Origin: Acetobacter indonesiensis
Lineage (GTDB): Bacteria; Pseudomonadota; Alphaproteobacteria; Acetobacterales; Acetobacteraceae
Assembly (NCBI RefSeq): GCF_000963945.1
Contig: NZ_BAMW01000015.1
Span: 248,001-312,000 of the forward strand
Length of the DNA: 64,000 nucleotides
Direction: 5' to 3'
Below are positions 52,359-61,514 of this stretch, one piece after another. The notes beneath the pieces were generated by a model. That model was given only the letters and a program-made list of their open reading frames with translations. It made no database searches and was not told the origin of the DNA. Position numbers and translations under genes: made by a program. Position 1 is the first letter of the stretch; every line of letters starts with the position of its first letter.

Positions 52359-54020
52359 TCAGAACAGCAGAATAACCCCGGCGGAGCCTGAGTTGTCGCT
52401 ATTGCGGTTGCTATTATGGGCAGCGGATTCCGTATGGGCGAATTCAGCAACCAGATTGAGCCAGTCGGTCAGGCTATAATAGGCTGCACCAACTTCCGAC
52501 TGATTGCGACGCACAAGAAGTGAGTCACTTTCGCCGGGGGCCTGATAGAGGTTGCTGACGCCATAACTGCCAACAAGTTTGAACTTCTTGGTAAAGTTAT
52601 ACATGGCCTGAACATAATAGCCTTCAGACGCACGCTTACGGCCATTGGCCGCTATGCCATCAAAAAACAGTCCCGTAGTGCCCAGCCCGCTACCGCGATA
52701 ATAATAGGCCACACCCTGAAAGCCGCGATAGGTGAGTTTGGCACCAATTTCTCCGGCTTCAGCCATGGCACCCCGACGACCGCTTCCTTCCTCGGTCAGC
52801 AGCGAACTGGTGAGTGCCTGCTGGTGCTGCACAAGGAAGCTGGCCCAGATACGGGTCTGCACGCCGCCAATCTTGAAATCATACGTGCCTTTGCCCTGCA
52901 CCATGGGCGAGGAATGCTGGGTTGATTCAGCCGATAGGCCTTGACCTGCAAAATTGAATTCATCAAGCGGCTGAAACACCCCAACAGAGCCCTGAAAGCC
53001 GTGAATGGTGGGGGAGACGTAGGAGATTTGCGGTATCCAGTCCGCATAGACATAGCCCACACCAATACGACCGAGCGAGGTGTTGCCGGGGGCTGCGTTA
53101 CTGCCTGTTGAGCCAACACTTAACAATGTGGCGTCGTTCAGGATGGCGTCGCTGCCGAAAATAGCCAGATCACGGCCAACCTTGAATGTGCCGACATCCT
53201 TGTTCCCAAACGTGACGTAAACCTGTCGCAGATCAATGCCAGCCGTGCCCAGGCCAACGGGGCTGCCGCCGGTATTGGCGTTAAACGCACCGTTTTTGGC
53301 ATTATTGATGCCGGGATACATGCCGACCACTGCGGACATATCAATGCCAGACTGCGTGGTGCTGAGTTTCAGAATAAACCCGGCAGGCAGCAGGCCGTTA
53401 CGCACAGCGGAAGAGTCAAACCCGCTGGACCCCGTTGAAACACCCCCTGCCACCGGGCGGCCGCCAGCCGGGCTGTTGTAGGTATAAAAGCCGTTAATGA
53501 AGCCGGATAGGTTGATATCAACAGGCCCCGCTTTGAACGTCAGCCCCTTGCCGGGCACGTATTTGGCCACGCGGACAATGCTGTTGCTGTTCAGGGCATT
53601 TTGGGTGGAAAGCATGGCTTCCTGTGCGGATCGGGCACTGGCTTCGGCCCGGTCAGCAGCCTGTTGGGCGCGCATGCTGGCACTGTCCTCTGCCCCCGGA
53701 TCAAAACGGATGCCATCTTCATAGCCACCATGAATGGCGTGCGTCACATGCGGCGTGGCATGCTGGGCCCCGGATAATGAGGGAGTGCTTGAGGTACGGA
53801 TAGCGCGAGCAGGGCCGCTTCGCTGGGACGGGGAGGCACTATGGTGCAGGTGCTTTGCCAGCAAGGTGTCATATTCGTGCTGGGTCAAGCTACCCTTTGC
53901 CCGCAACACATCCAGCAGGTCGCTATAATCATCGGCAAAAGCAGCGGGGGCATCAAAACAGGACGCGCAGGCAGAGGCCGCAAGAATAGAGGCAAAAAGT
54001 GCGTGCTTCTTCGACGCCAT
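52359..54020 (-). CDS. Outer-membrane porin-like beta-barrel protein
   Basis: A 553-residue exported protein: signal peptide ending near CASCFDAPAAFA, a short helical segment (YSDLLDVLRAKGSLTQHEYD) like those before trimeric barrels, a Ser/Ala/Gln-rich coiled coil (about 120-160), and a barrel of about 380 residues rich in alternating aromatic/Gly strands (DINLSGFINGFYTYN..., ...SAGVILLF). It resembles DcaP-type or general porins. The start at 54020 has AAGGAG upstream; the frame remains open to 54107 without coding character. Substrate unknown. Confidence 0.82.
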   Translation of the reverse strand: MASKKHALFASILAASACASCFDAPAAFADDYSDLLDVLRAKGSLTQHEYDTLLAKHLHHSASPSQRSGPARAIRTSSTPSLSGAQHATPHVTHAIHGGYEDGIRFDPGAEDSASMRAQQAADRAEASARSAQEAMLSTQNALNSNSIVRVAKYVPGKGLTFKAGPVDINLSGFINGFYTYNSPAGGRPVAGGVSTGSSGFDSSAVRNGLLPAGFILKLSTTQSGIDMSAVVGMYPGINNAKNGAFNANTGGSPVGLGTAGIDLRQVYVTFGNKDVGTFKVGRDLAIFGSDAILNDATLLSVGSTGSNAAPGNTSLGRIGVGYVYADWIPQISYVSPTIHGFQGSVGVFQPLDEFNFAGQGLSAESTQHSSPMVQGKGTYDFKIGGVQTRIWASFLVQHQQALTSSLLTEEGSGRRGAMAEAGEIGAKLTYRGFQGVAYYYRGSGLGTTGLFFDGIAANGRKRASEGYYVQAMYNFTKKFKLVGSYGVSNLYQAPGESDSLLVRRNQSEVGAAYYSLTDWLNLVAEFAHTESAAHNSNRNSDNSGSAGVILLF

Positions 54021-54441
54021 GAATATCCGCTCCTTGGAATAAGATTTACTCTGTGGAAGAAGCGGGTAGGGGCCGTCAACACCCTGATGTGAGGGCTGTA
54101 TAGGCATCTAACCACTCGATTCTACTGCATATTCCTGCGGCTAAATGGGCAGCCCATTCGCATGGCAGGACTGTGTATCCGCAGCATTAATCAGAGGGAA
54201 GAAACGAGGGGGTGCTCATAATTATTATAAAAAACGTTTAGAAACAGTATGATATATGCAGGCTGTTGCGGTCAAAAAACGTTATAACAAATTCAAAATG
54301 AAGAGCGAATGAACATCCAATTATTACAGTAATGAAGAGGAGATATGTGCAGAATACGGATTGTCAGGCGTTTATGACTGCATTTGACGTGGTGCATCCG
54401 CCTGACATGGTTGTATGGGACAGCCTATTATCACGGAGTTT
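54021..54441. other. AT-rich gap before the porin gene
   Basis: This 421-bp region holds the porin promoter (minus strand). It is notably AT-rich around 54215-54330 and has two copies of AAAAAACGTT (54229 and 54274). A 33-codon frame at 54347-54448 (GTG start, AGGAG upstream) is the only candidate gene and is doubtful. No terminator for cysG is obvious. Confidence 0.5.
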
Positions 54442-55851
54442 TTATTGAACTTCCTGTGTGGGCTGCACGCGGTGGTTCACAACTTCGCCAATAATGACCA
54501 GCGTTGGGCTGACGACATCATGCTGGGTTGCCAGATCGGGCAGCGTATCAAGTGTGCCGGTAAAGACCCGTTGCTGTGGCGTTGTGCCTCGCTCAACCAA
54601 AGCGGCAGGCCACGTTCCCGGCAGGCCGTGTGTCTTCAACTGGGTGCATAAAAACGGCAGCATATTGAGCCCCATATAGATAACCACAGTCTGGCGACGC
54701 AGTGCTATGGTTTCCCACGCCAGTTCAAGCGTGCCATCTGCGCGGGCGTGGCCGGTAATGAACAGGCAGGCCTGTGCGCAATCCCGGTGAGTCAGGGGAA
54801 TGCCCGCATAGGCTGCGCAGCCATTGGCGGCGGAAATACCTGGCACGATGCGGAAAGGAATACCTGCTTCCATCAGGGCCTCCATTTCTTCCCCGCCACG
54901 GCCAAAAATAAAGGGGTCTCCGCCTTTTAACCGCAGCACGCGCTCTCCGGCTTTTGCCCGGCGCACCAGTTCATCGTTGATGCCTTCCTGCGGCAGGGTA
55001 TGGCGGTTGCGACGTTTGCCCACAAAAATGCGTTCAGCATCGCGGCGCACATAGTTAAGAATGTCTGGGCCAATCAGGTTGTCATACAGAACGGTGTCGG
55101 CATCTTGCATCAGCCGCAGGGCGGCCAGTGTCAGCAGGTTGGGGTCACCGGGGCCAGCGCCAACCAGCCAGACCTCGCCTTGCAGGGAATGGTCGTTCAG
55201 AAGGCGGTCAAGTTCCCGTTCGGCCCCGGCGGTATCGCCGCTAAGGGCCAGATGGCTGCCGCGACCATCCAGAAAGCGTTCCCATACTTGCCGTCTGTCC
55301 GACGGATTGGGTAGCTTTGCCCGCAACGGTAGACGCATGGTCTGCATGAAGTCTGCCAGCTTATGCAGACCGGCTGGCAGAATTTCCTCAATTTTGGCGC
55401 GCAATCTGCGGGCAAGAACCGGGGCTGCCCCGCCTGTCGAGACGGCCACCTGAACCTCGCCGCGGGTCGTCAGAGCTGGGGTAATGAAGCTTGAAACACC
55501 CGGATCATCTACCGCGCAGACGGGCACATTTGCAGCCTGACAGACTGCGGCAAGGCTGCGGTTCAGGGCGTTGTCATTCGTGGCAATGTAAACAAGGCGG
55601 CAACCCGGCAGTCTGGCAGTTACATCCGCTTCTGTTACATCTATCTGCACGTGGGTGATGACACCGTCTTCAGCCAAAGTCTGAAGCTCCGGGCTAAGTG
55701 CCGGGGACAGGACTTCAACGCGGGCACCCGTGGGCACAAGCAGTTGCACCTTGTTGGCCGCCACGTTGCCGCCGCCAATAACAAGCACACGTTCTCCGTC
55801 AAGCCGAAGAACAATGGGGAACCAACCGGTTTTAGAGGATGAGGGCTGCAT
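54442..55851 (-). CDS. cysG: Siroheme synthase (three-activity CysG)
   Basis: Multifunctional enzyme converting uroporphyrinogen III to siroheme for sulfite and nitrite reductases. N-terminal CysG-B module: NAD-binding VLVIGGGNVAANKVQLLVPT (about 20-39), dimerisation region to about 210, with dehydrogenase and ferrochelatase activity. C-terminal CysG-A methyltransferase: VWLVGAGPGDPNLLTLAALR and KGGDPFIFGRGGEEMEAL. 469 residues, full length. It stands alone; no cysI/cysH is adjacent. Confidence 0.96.
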   Translation of the reverse strand: MQPSSSKTGWFPIVLRLDGERVLVIGGGNVAANKVQLLVPTGARVEVLSPALSPELQTLAEDGVITHVQIDVTEADVTARLPGCRLVYIATNDNALNRSLAAVCQAANVPVCAVDDPGVSSFITPALTTRGEVQVAVSTGGAAPVLARRLRAKIEEILPAGLHKLADFMQTMRLPLRAKLPNPSDRRQVWERFLDGRGSHLALSGDTAGAERELDRLLNDHSLQGEVWLVGAGPGDPNLLTLAALRLMQDADTVLYDNLIGPDILNYVRRDAERIFVGKRRNRHTLPQEGINDELVRRAKAGERVLRLKGGDPFIFGRGGEEMEALMEAGIPFRIVPGISAANGCAAYAGIPLTHRDCAQACLFITGHARADGTLELAWETIALRRQTVVIYMGLNMLPFLCTQLKTHGLPGTWPAALVERGTTPQQRVFTGTLDTLPDLATQHDVVSPTLVIIGEVVNHRVQPTQEVQ

Positions 55852-56031
55852 AGGATAAGGAGCAAGCAGTCTTCACGGCGCTACGCAAGGGTTCAGCTTC
55901 TGTTCAAGGCAAAATTTTTCATTTTTCTGGCTTTTGTGGAACCTGTGCCATCATCCAGCCCAGATCAGGCGGGAGAGAAGAAGCCTATGCGGGTTTTCCG
56001 TCTGCATGATACTACCCCGAAAGGTTAAAAT

Positions 56032-57891
56032 GTGCTGTCAGATACCGGTAGGAACAACGTCCTGCCACTTGCCCGTCATCAACACGCAAAGCCTGACAGT
56101 ATGACAGAACAACTCGCCATTACGGTGCCGGATAAGGAACTGCATGCGTATGCAGGCCACCCTATCAAGTTTTTGCTGCGGTATATGCGGCATAGGGCTT
56201 TCGCGCATTGCATGGTGTTTGGTGCGGTTGGGGGCGCGATAGGGTGTTCGGTTCTGTCCTCGTACGGAATACGGCATCTGGTCGATATCATGACAGCCAC
56301 GCCGCAGGGCTCATCGTCTTCTCCCGTCTGGGGCGCTGTCGGGTTGCTGATCGGGTTGATTATTGCCGATAACCTGTCATGGCGCGTGGCAGGCTGGTTT
56401 GCGTCCGGTACCTTTGTGGCTGTGACGGGTGACATCCGGCAGGATTTGTTCCGCTTTCTGACAGGCCATTCCCCAGCCTATTTTGCTGACCGTATGCCGA
56501 CTTCTCTGGCCACGCGTATCGCAACTGCCGGAAATGTCAGCTTTATTATTGAAAACATGCTGGCGTGGAACGTGCTGCCTCCAGCCCTGAATGTCGTGTT
56601 GTCCGTGACGCTGATGCTCTCTGTCAGTTGGGTGATGGGCGGGGCGACAGTGATTACGGCGGCTGCCCTCTGTTTTCTGATGTTTCGTCTTGCCGTGCGT
56701 GGGCGCTCCCTGCATGGATTATATGCCGAAGCCGCAGCCGGGCTGGAAGGTGAAACGCTGGATGTCATGGGGAACATTGCACTGGTGCGGGCCTTTGGTA
56801 TGCGGTGGCGTGAACGCCAGCGTTTCAATGCATTGGCGCAGAACGAAATGGGGCAACGTCTGAAATCCCTGCGCTATATGGAGCGGCTGCGGATGGTGCA
56901 TGCCGCCCTGACAGCAGTGCTGACAACAGCATTGCTGATCTGGGCCGTGCTGTTGTGGCAGTGGCAGCAGGCGACCGTGGGGCAGGTGGTTATGGTCATA
57001 ACCCTTGGGTTTGCCATTTTGCACGGTACACGTGACTTGGCGATGTCTCTGGTAGAAACAATTCAGCATAATGCCCGCCTTTCAGAAGTGTTGACGGCGC
57101 TTCTGGTGCCGCACGACATGCCAGATGCGGAAGACGCCACTGACATTGCCGGCCCAGTAAAAGGAGACGTGGCCTTTCGGGATGTCGATTTCTCCTATCC
57201 CGGTGGTGCGCCTGTCCTGTCTGATTTTGATCTGCATATTACGGCTGGTAGCCGGGTTGGGCTGGTCGGCCGTTCTGGGTCAGGCAAAAGCACGGTTCTG
57301 GCACTTTTGCAGCGGTTACGCTTCGTGCAGGCCGGTAAAATCCTGATCGATGGGCAGGATATCCGGGGCCTGACGGATGACGCTTTGCGCGCCTGTCTTT
57401 CTATTGTGCCGCAGGATGTCTCGCTTCTGCATCGCTCGGTGTTGGAAAATATCCGGTATGGTCGCCCGGATGCTACAGATGAACAGGTAAGGGCCGCCGC
57501 GCTGGCAGCCGGGTGTGCCGGGTTTATTGATGCCATGCCAGAAGGGTTTCAGACGATTGTGGGCGACCGTGGTGTTAAGCTGTCGGGTGGCCAACGGCAG
57601 CGTATTGCCATTGCCCGTGCTTTTCTGCGCAACGCGCCTATTCTTATTCTGGATGAAGCAACCAGTGCTCTGGACACAGAAAGCGAAGAGCATGTGCAGC
57701 GGGCGCTTGAGCGGCTAATGGTAGGGCGGACTGTGATTGCTGTCGCGCATCGGCTTTCCACATTGCGGAACTTTGATAGAATTGTTGTGATGCAGGATGG
57801 CAGGATTGTGGAGGATGGTCCTCCCGCCCAGCTTGAACAGCAGGACGGCCCTTACAAGTATTTTCTGAGCAAGCAGGTAACACACGCATGA
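56032..57891 (+). CDS. ABC exporter, fused permease-ATPase
   Basis: A 619-residue type I half-exporter: cytoplasmic leader (about 45), six-helix membrane domain (about 60-330), and an ATPase domain with Walker A GRSGSGKS (about 411), signature LSGGQRQR (about 516), Walker B ILILDEA and H-loop AHRLST. The GTG at 56032 has AAAGG seven bases upstream; ATG 56101 is the alternative. Its stop overlaps a GntR regulator (ATGA), so both are made from one message. Substrate unknown; a lipid or peptide exporter is possible. Confidence 0.9.
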   Translation: MLSDTGRNNVLPLARHQHAKPDSMTEQLAITVPDKELHAYAGHPIKFLLRYMRHRAFAHCMVFGAVGGAIGCSVLSSYGIRHLVDIMTATPQGSSSSPVWGAVGLLIGLIIADNLSWRVAGWFASGTFVAVTGDIRQDLFRFLTGHSPAYFADRMPTSLATRIATAGNVSFIIENMLAWNVLPPALNVVLSVTLMLSVSWVMGGATVITAAALCFLMFRLAVRGRSLHGLYAEAAAGLEGETLDVMGNIALVRAFGMRWRERQRFNALAQNEMGQRLKSLRYMERLRMVHAALTAVLTTALLIWAVLLWQWQQATVGQVVMVITLGFAILHGTRDLAMSLVETIQHNARLSEVLTALLVPHDMPDAEDATDIAGPVKGDVAFRDVDFSYPGGAPVLSDFDLHITAGSRVGLVGRSGSGKSTVLALLQRLRFVQAGKILIDGQDIRGLTDDALRACLSIVPQDVSLLHRSVLENIRYGRPDATDEQVRAAALAAGCAGFIDAMPEGFQTIVGDRGVKLSGGQRQRIAIARAFLRNAPILILDEATSALDTESEEHVQRALERLMVGRTVIAVAHRLSTLRNFDRIVVMQDGRIVEDGPPAQLEQQDGPYKYFLSKQVTHA

Positions 57892-58577
57892 CATTGCAGG
57901 ATGAAGACCTTACCGCCCTTACGGACCGTCCTGCCGGGCGTGGCGCGCTTGCCGCCTTTGCCTATCAGCAGATACGCGAACGGCTGATCCACAGTCATTA
58001 TCGGGGTGGGGAACGGCTGGTGCTGCGCCCGCTGGCGGCCTCGCTCAAGCTAAGTCCGACACCCGTGCGTGAAGCCCTGCTGCGTTTGGTGTCTGAACAG
58101 GCGCTGGAACTGGATGAACGGAATACGGCGCGCGTGCCCGCCATTTCGCGCGCCATTTTTGTAGAAATCCACGCGCTGCGCGCTGATATTGAAGAACGTC
58201 TGGCCCGCAATGTTGCCGAGCATATCAAGCCAGAGCAGATTGCCGTGCTTGAGGAGTGTCACAACGCGTTCATCCGCGCTTATGAAGCGGAAGACTCCCA
58301 TGGTACAGCGGTAGCCAATGCGGCCTTTCATAGCGCTGTGGCTGATTTTTCAACCTTGACCCTGACAGCAGGGTTTATGCACGGGTTATGGACCCGCATC
58401 GGGCCAATTTATGCCGCGGCAAATGGTCTGCCAGATATCAGCCCGGCTGACCCTAATCATCCCCATCTCAAACTGCTGGAAGCCTTTCGCCTGCACGATG
58501 CGACAAAAGCAGCAGAAGCGATGCGCCGGGATTTTGCGCAGGCTCAATCCTGGTTGGAACCGCTGCTGCCATCGTAA
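57888..58577 (+). CDS. GntR-family regulator (FadR/FCD subfamily)
   Basis: A 229-residue regulator: N-terminal winged helix (YQQIRERLIHSHYRGGERLV, LRPLAASLKLSPTPVREALL at about 25-65) and an all-helical FCD ligand domain (about 85-220) with metal-site-type residues (ALRADIEERLARN, AFHSAVADFS, HLKLLEAFRLHD). It is translationally coupled to the preceding ABC exporter, suggesting control of transport by an organic-acid-like ligand. A bidirectional terminator follows. Confidence 0.9.
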   Translation: MTLQDEDLTALTDRPAGRGALAAFAYQQIRERLIHSHYRGGERLVLRPLAASLKLSPTPVREALLRLVSEQALELDERNTARVPAISRAIFVEIHALRADIEERLARNVAEHIKPEQIAVLEECHNAFIRAYEAEDSHGTAVANAAFHSAVADFSTLTLTAGFMHGLWTRIGPIYAAANGLPDISPADPNHPHLKLLEAFRLHDATKAAEAMRRDFAQAQSWLEPLLPS

Positions 58578-58625
58578 TGGCCTTTGTGTGGCAACGGCTA
58601 AGGGCGTTCCTTGCGGTCTTTGACT

Positions 58626-58663
58626 AAAAAAGCCTGCCAAGGATCGTCTTGGCAGGCTTTTTT
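58626..58663. terminator. Bidirectional terminator between gntR and minE
   Basis: AAAAAAGCCTGCCAAG and CTTGGCAGGCTTTTTT form a perfect 16-bp stem with a 6-base loop, located between convergent genes, with T-tracts on both strands. Confidence 0.95.
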
Positions 58664-58687
58664 AATGGCTTGGTCTGATGCGAAACA

Positions 58688-59008
58688 TCAGGCCGTTTTT
58701 GATTTTGCCTTCTCTGCATCCGCTTTGGTGCTAAGCGCTGGCTTGCCGTCTGTCAGGCCGGGAACTTCCACATCAATTTCCAGCGTGGAGCAATGGGCCC
58801 CACGGTCCAGTTTGATCTGCACTTTGTCCTGATCCACCGCAACATGGCGTTTGATGACTTCCATGATCTCCCGGTGAAGCTGGGCCAGCAGGTCGTCCTT
58901 GCCGTCCCCAACGGAAATACGTTCATGGGCCAGCAGAATCTGAAGGCGATCACGCGCAACCGGGGCAGAGGAGCGGCGCTTGAAGATGCCGGAAAGAAAA
59001 GAGCTCAT
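58688..59008 (-). CDS. minE: Cell division topological specificity factor MinE
   Basis: MinE stimulates the MinD ATPase and drives its pole-to-pole movement so that division is placed at midcell. The 106-residue protein has an N-terminal membrane-targeting and anti-MinCD helix ([28 protein letters not shown]) and the dimerisation domain ([20 protein letters not shown]). The Lys/Ala-rich C-terminal tail (about 20 residues) is longer than in E. coli (88). The ATG overlaps the minD stop. Confidence 0.97.
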   Translation of the reverse strand: MSSFLSGIFKRRSSAPVARDRLQILLAHERISVGDGKDDLLAQLHREIMEVIKRHVAVDQDKVQIKLDRGAHCSTLEIDVEVPGLTDGKPALSTKADAEKAKSKTA

Positions 59009-59820
59009 GCGACTCTCCGTTTGAACAGCCAGTCAAAGAGGCCTTTACGTTCCGTGGGAATGGTAACTTCCAGTTTTTCACCGTTCAGGCGGCGGGCTGC
59101 ATCGCCGTAGGCGCGGGCAGGGGCGCTGTCTGGTTCGGCAATGGTAACGGGAGCTCCCACGTTTGACGCCCGCAAAACATCTCCACTTTCAGGGATGATA
59201 CCCAGCAGCGGAATGGAAAGAATATCAAGCACGTCGTCAGTGCCCAGCATGTCACCCTTGGCGGCGCGCTGCGGGTCATACCGGGTAATGAGAAGATGTT
59301 TGTCAATCTTCTCGCCCTTTTTGGCCTTTTCTGTCGTGCTGTCGAGCATGCCGATAATGCGGTCACTATCACGCACGGAAGACACTTCCGGGTTTGTGAC
59401 AATCACGGCAACATCGGCATGATACATGGCCATCTGGGCACCGCGCTCAATGCCAGCCGGGCTGTCGCAGATAACCCAGTCAAACTTCTTGCGCAGGTCG
59501 GCAATAACCTTTGCCACACCTTCAGACGTCAGGGCGTCCTTGTCGCGCGTTTGGGAGGCCGGAAGCAGGGACAGGTTATCAACCCGTTTGTCCTTGATAA
59601 GCGCCTGCGCCAGATTGGCATCACCCTGAATGACGTTGATAAGGTCAAACACCACGCGGCGTTCAGCACCCATAACCAGATCAAGGTTACGCAGGCCGAC
59701 GTCAAAATCCACAAGCACAACAGACTGACCTGCTTTGGCCAGCGCGGCGCCCAGGGCTGCGGTTGTTGTGGTTTTACCCACCCCACCTTTGCCTGACGTG
59801 ACGACCAGAACCTTTGACAT
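59005..59820 (-). CDS. minD: Septum site-determining ATPase MinD
   Basis: Membrane-cycling ATPase recruiting MinC. It has the deviant Walker [18 protein letters not shown] (residues 11-27), [18 protein letters not shown] and [19 protein letters not shown], and the C-terminal amphipathic membrane-targeting helix ([11 protein letters not shown]). 271 residues, typical. It is coupled to minE (ATGA). The 144-bp gap from minC includes an imperfect AT-rich inverted repeat (59914-59943) that may mark a separate promoter. Confidence 0.98.
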   Translation of the reverse strand: MSKVLVVTSGKGGVGKTTTTAALGAALAKAGQSVVLVDFDVGLRNLDLVMGAERRVVFDLINVIQGDANLAQALIKDKRVDNLSLLPASQTRDKDALTSEGVAKVIADLRKKFDWVICDSPAGIERGAQMAMYHADVAVIVTNPEVSSVRDSDRIIGMLDSTTEKAKKGEKIDKHLLITRYDPQRAAKGDMLGTDDVLDILSIPLLGIIPESGDVLRASNVGAPVTIAEPDSAPARAYGDAARRLNGEKLEVTIPTERKGLFDWLFKRRVA

Positions 59821-59964
59821 TTATCTTATTCCTCTTTGTCTTAGTCTGCTCTCGCCATCATCAGGATGTGACGGCTGTGTTTGCAGCAAGATTACAATCT
59901 GTGGCCGAAAAGGGAATGCAGAATATTTAACAAATCTACATTCTTTTTGAAAAAAATGCCGCAA

Positions 59965-60663
59965 TTAAGCCATTGGAACGAAAGTCAGTGTTTCCCCTGC
60001 CAGTATGACCTGTGTGGGTTTTCCGTTTCGTTCTGCATCCATTTCTTCAGCCGTGGCGTAAAACCCGTCTATGGCTACCAGTTCTGCTTCCAGATGGCGG
60101 GTAAAAATCCGGGCGTTGGCATGCCCCCCAATTCCGGCAATGGCGCGCCCACGTAGGGCACCATAAACGTGAATGGACCCTCCGGCTGAAACTTCAGCGC
60201 CCGAGGCGACTGACCCCAGAATGACAACATCCCCATCTGGCCAAACAATATGCTGGCCAGACCGCACGGGTTCTTCTAGCAGCAGGGTGCTGGGGCCGGG
60301 CGGGGGGGGCACGTCTTCTTCGGGGGCTTCCATCTCACCCGATGCGCGGCCGCCGACAAAACTTTCCGGCCAGTCCCAGTCAGCAACGGCAGGCCATGCG
60401 CGGTTTCCGCCTTCAATGCCGATAATACGCACGCCGCGTTCTTCAAGCGCGCTTTTCAGGTAGGTCAGGTTCGGTGTGTGTTCATCAAGCAGGCTGAGGT
60501 CAAGAATAATGGGTTTGCCTGCAAAAAAACCGGCAGAACGTGCCAGCTGCTGGTCAAGTGCCTGTAGCCAGTCTTCAAGTGGAGCCTCTGGCGTGAGGGT
60601 TAATGCCAGAAAAGACCGGCCGGAAAGACGAATACGGGGAGGGGAAGGTGGCTTGCCAGACAA
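59965..60663 (-). CDS. minC: Septum site-determining protein MinC
   Basis: FtsZ polymer antagonist recruited by MinD. The 232-residue protein has an N-terminal FtsZ-inhibitory domain (IRLSGRSFLALTLTPEAPLE, PIILDLSLLD) and a C-terminal beta-helix (RSGQHIVWPDGDVVILGSVA, SGAEVSAGGSIHVYG, LRGRAIAGIGGHANARIF), joined by an acidic Pro-rich linker. A TTG at 60663 is the only usable start: an in-frame stop lies 15 bases upstream. Weak ribosome site. Confidence 0.95.
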   Translation of the reverse strand: MSGKPPSPPRIRLSGRSFLALTLTPEAPLEDWLQALDQQLARSAGFFAGKPIILDLSLLDEHTPNLTYLKSALEERGVRIIGIEGGNRAWPAVADWDWPESFVGGRASGEMEAPEEDVPPPPGPSTLLLEEPVRSGQHIVWPDGDVVILGSVASGAEVSAGGSIHVYGALRGRAIAGIGGHANARIFTRHLEAELVAIDGFYATAEEMDAERNGKPTQVILAGETLTFVPMA

Positions 60664-60831
60664 GGGAGCGTGGTCTCACTGGGTAAGGTCAGATGGAATG
60701 ATGCAGTGGTATAGCCCGAAGGCTTGTCTGTCGAGCATATGACGCACAAACAGGTTAGCCGCGCAGATTTGATGCATGTTTCCGCAATTTATCCTCTGGT
60801 GCCGAAGCAGACAATGTCATAAATCTGCGAC

Positions 60832-61500
60832 ATGCGTACCCTTTTTCATCTCCCGATTTCGCCCTATTGCCGCAAGATCCGTCTTGTATTGGGTGAAAAG
60901 CGCCTGCCGTTTGAAGCAATTGTTGAACGGGTGTGGGAAGAACGCCCGGAATTTCTCGCCATGAACCCGGCGGGTGAAGTGCCTGTTCTGGTTGAAGATA
61001 ACGGCCTGATTGTGCCTGATTCACACGTTATCTGCGAATATCTGGAAGAAGCGTATTCTGACACGCCCCTTCTGGGCCGCACGTTGGCAGAACGTGTTGA
61101 AGTACGCCGTCTGGTCGCGTGGTTTGACGGCCATTTTGCAGACGAAGTCACCAACCGCTTTATTGGTGAACGCGTGATGAAGCGGTTGAGTGGACGTGGC
61201 AACCCGGATGGCACCGTGCTGCGTGAAGGCTATGCCGCCATGAAGCCGAACCTGAAATATGTGAACCATCTGGCAGAAAACCGGACATGGCTGGCAGGTA
61301 ACTTCCTGTCGCTGGCAGATTTCGCGGCGGCAGCACATCTGTCCTGTCTGGATTTTATTGGTGATATTGATTGGTCACGTGTTCCGGCTGTGCGTGACTG
61401 GTATGCCCGCATGAAGTCACGCCCCTGTTTCCGGCCACTGCTGTCTGATCGTGTTTCCGGTATTACGCCGCCTGATTACTACGCCAATCTCGACTTCTGA
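60832..61500 (+). CDS. GST-family protein, FzlA-like
   Basis: A 222-residue protein with the two-domain glutathione S-transferase fold: thioredoxin-like N-domain (MRTLFHLPISPYCRKIRLVL, MNPAGEVPVLVEDNG) and an all-helical C-domain (WLAGNFLSLADFAAAAHLSC). The ending (CFRPLLSDRVSGITPPDYYA, then NLDF) matches my recollection of FzlA, the alphaproteobacterial GST relative that binds FtsZ filaments and promotes constriction. Its place beside minC supports a division role. A generic GST remains possible. Confidence 0.75.
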   Translation: MRTLFHLPISPYCRKIRLVLGEKRLPFEAIVERVWEERPEFLAMNPAGEVPVLVEDNGLIVPDSHVICEYLEEAYSDTPLLGRTLAERVEVRRLVAWFDGHFADEVTNRFIGERVMKRLSGRGNPDGTVLREGYAAMKPNLKYVNHLAENRTWLAGNFLSLADFAAAAHLSCLDFIGDIDWSRVPAVRDWYARMKSRPCFRPLLSDRVSGITPPDYYANLDF

Positions 61501-61514
61501 TATAAAGGCCTGAC

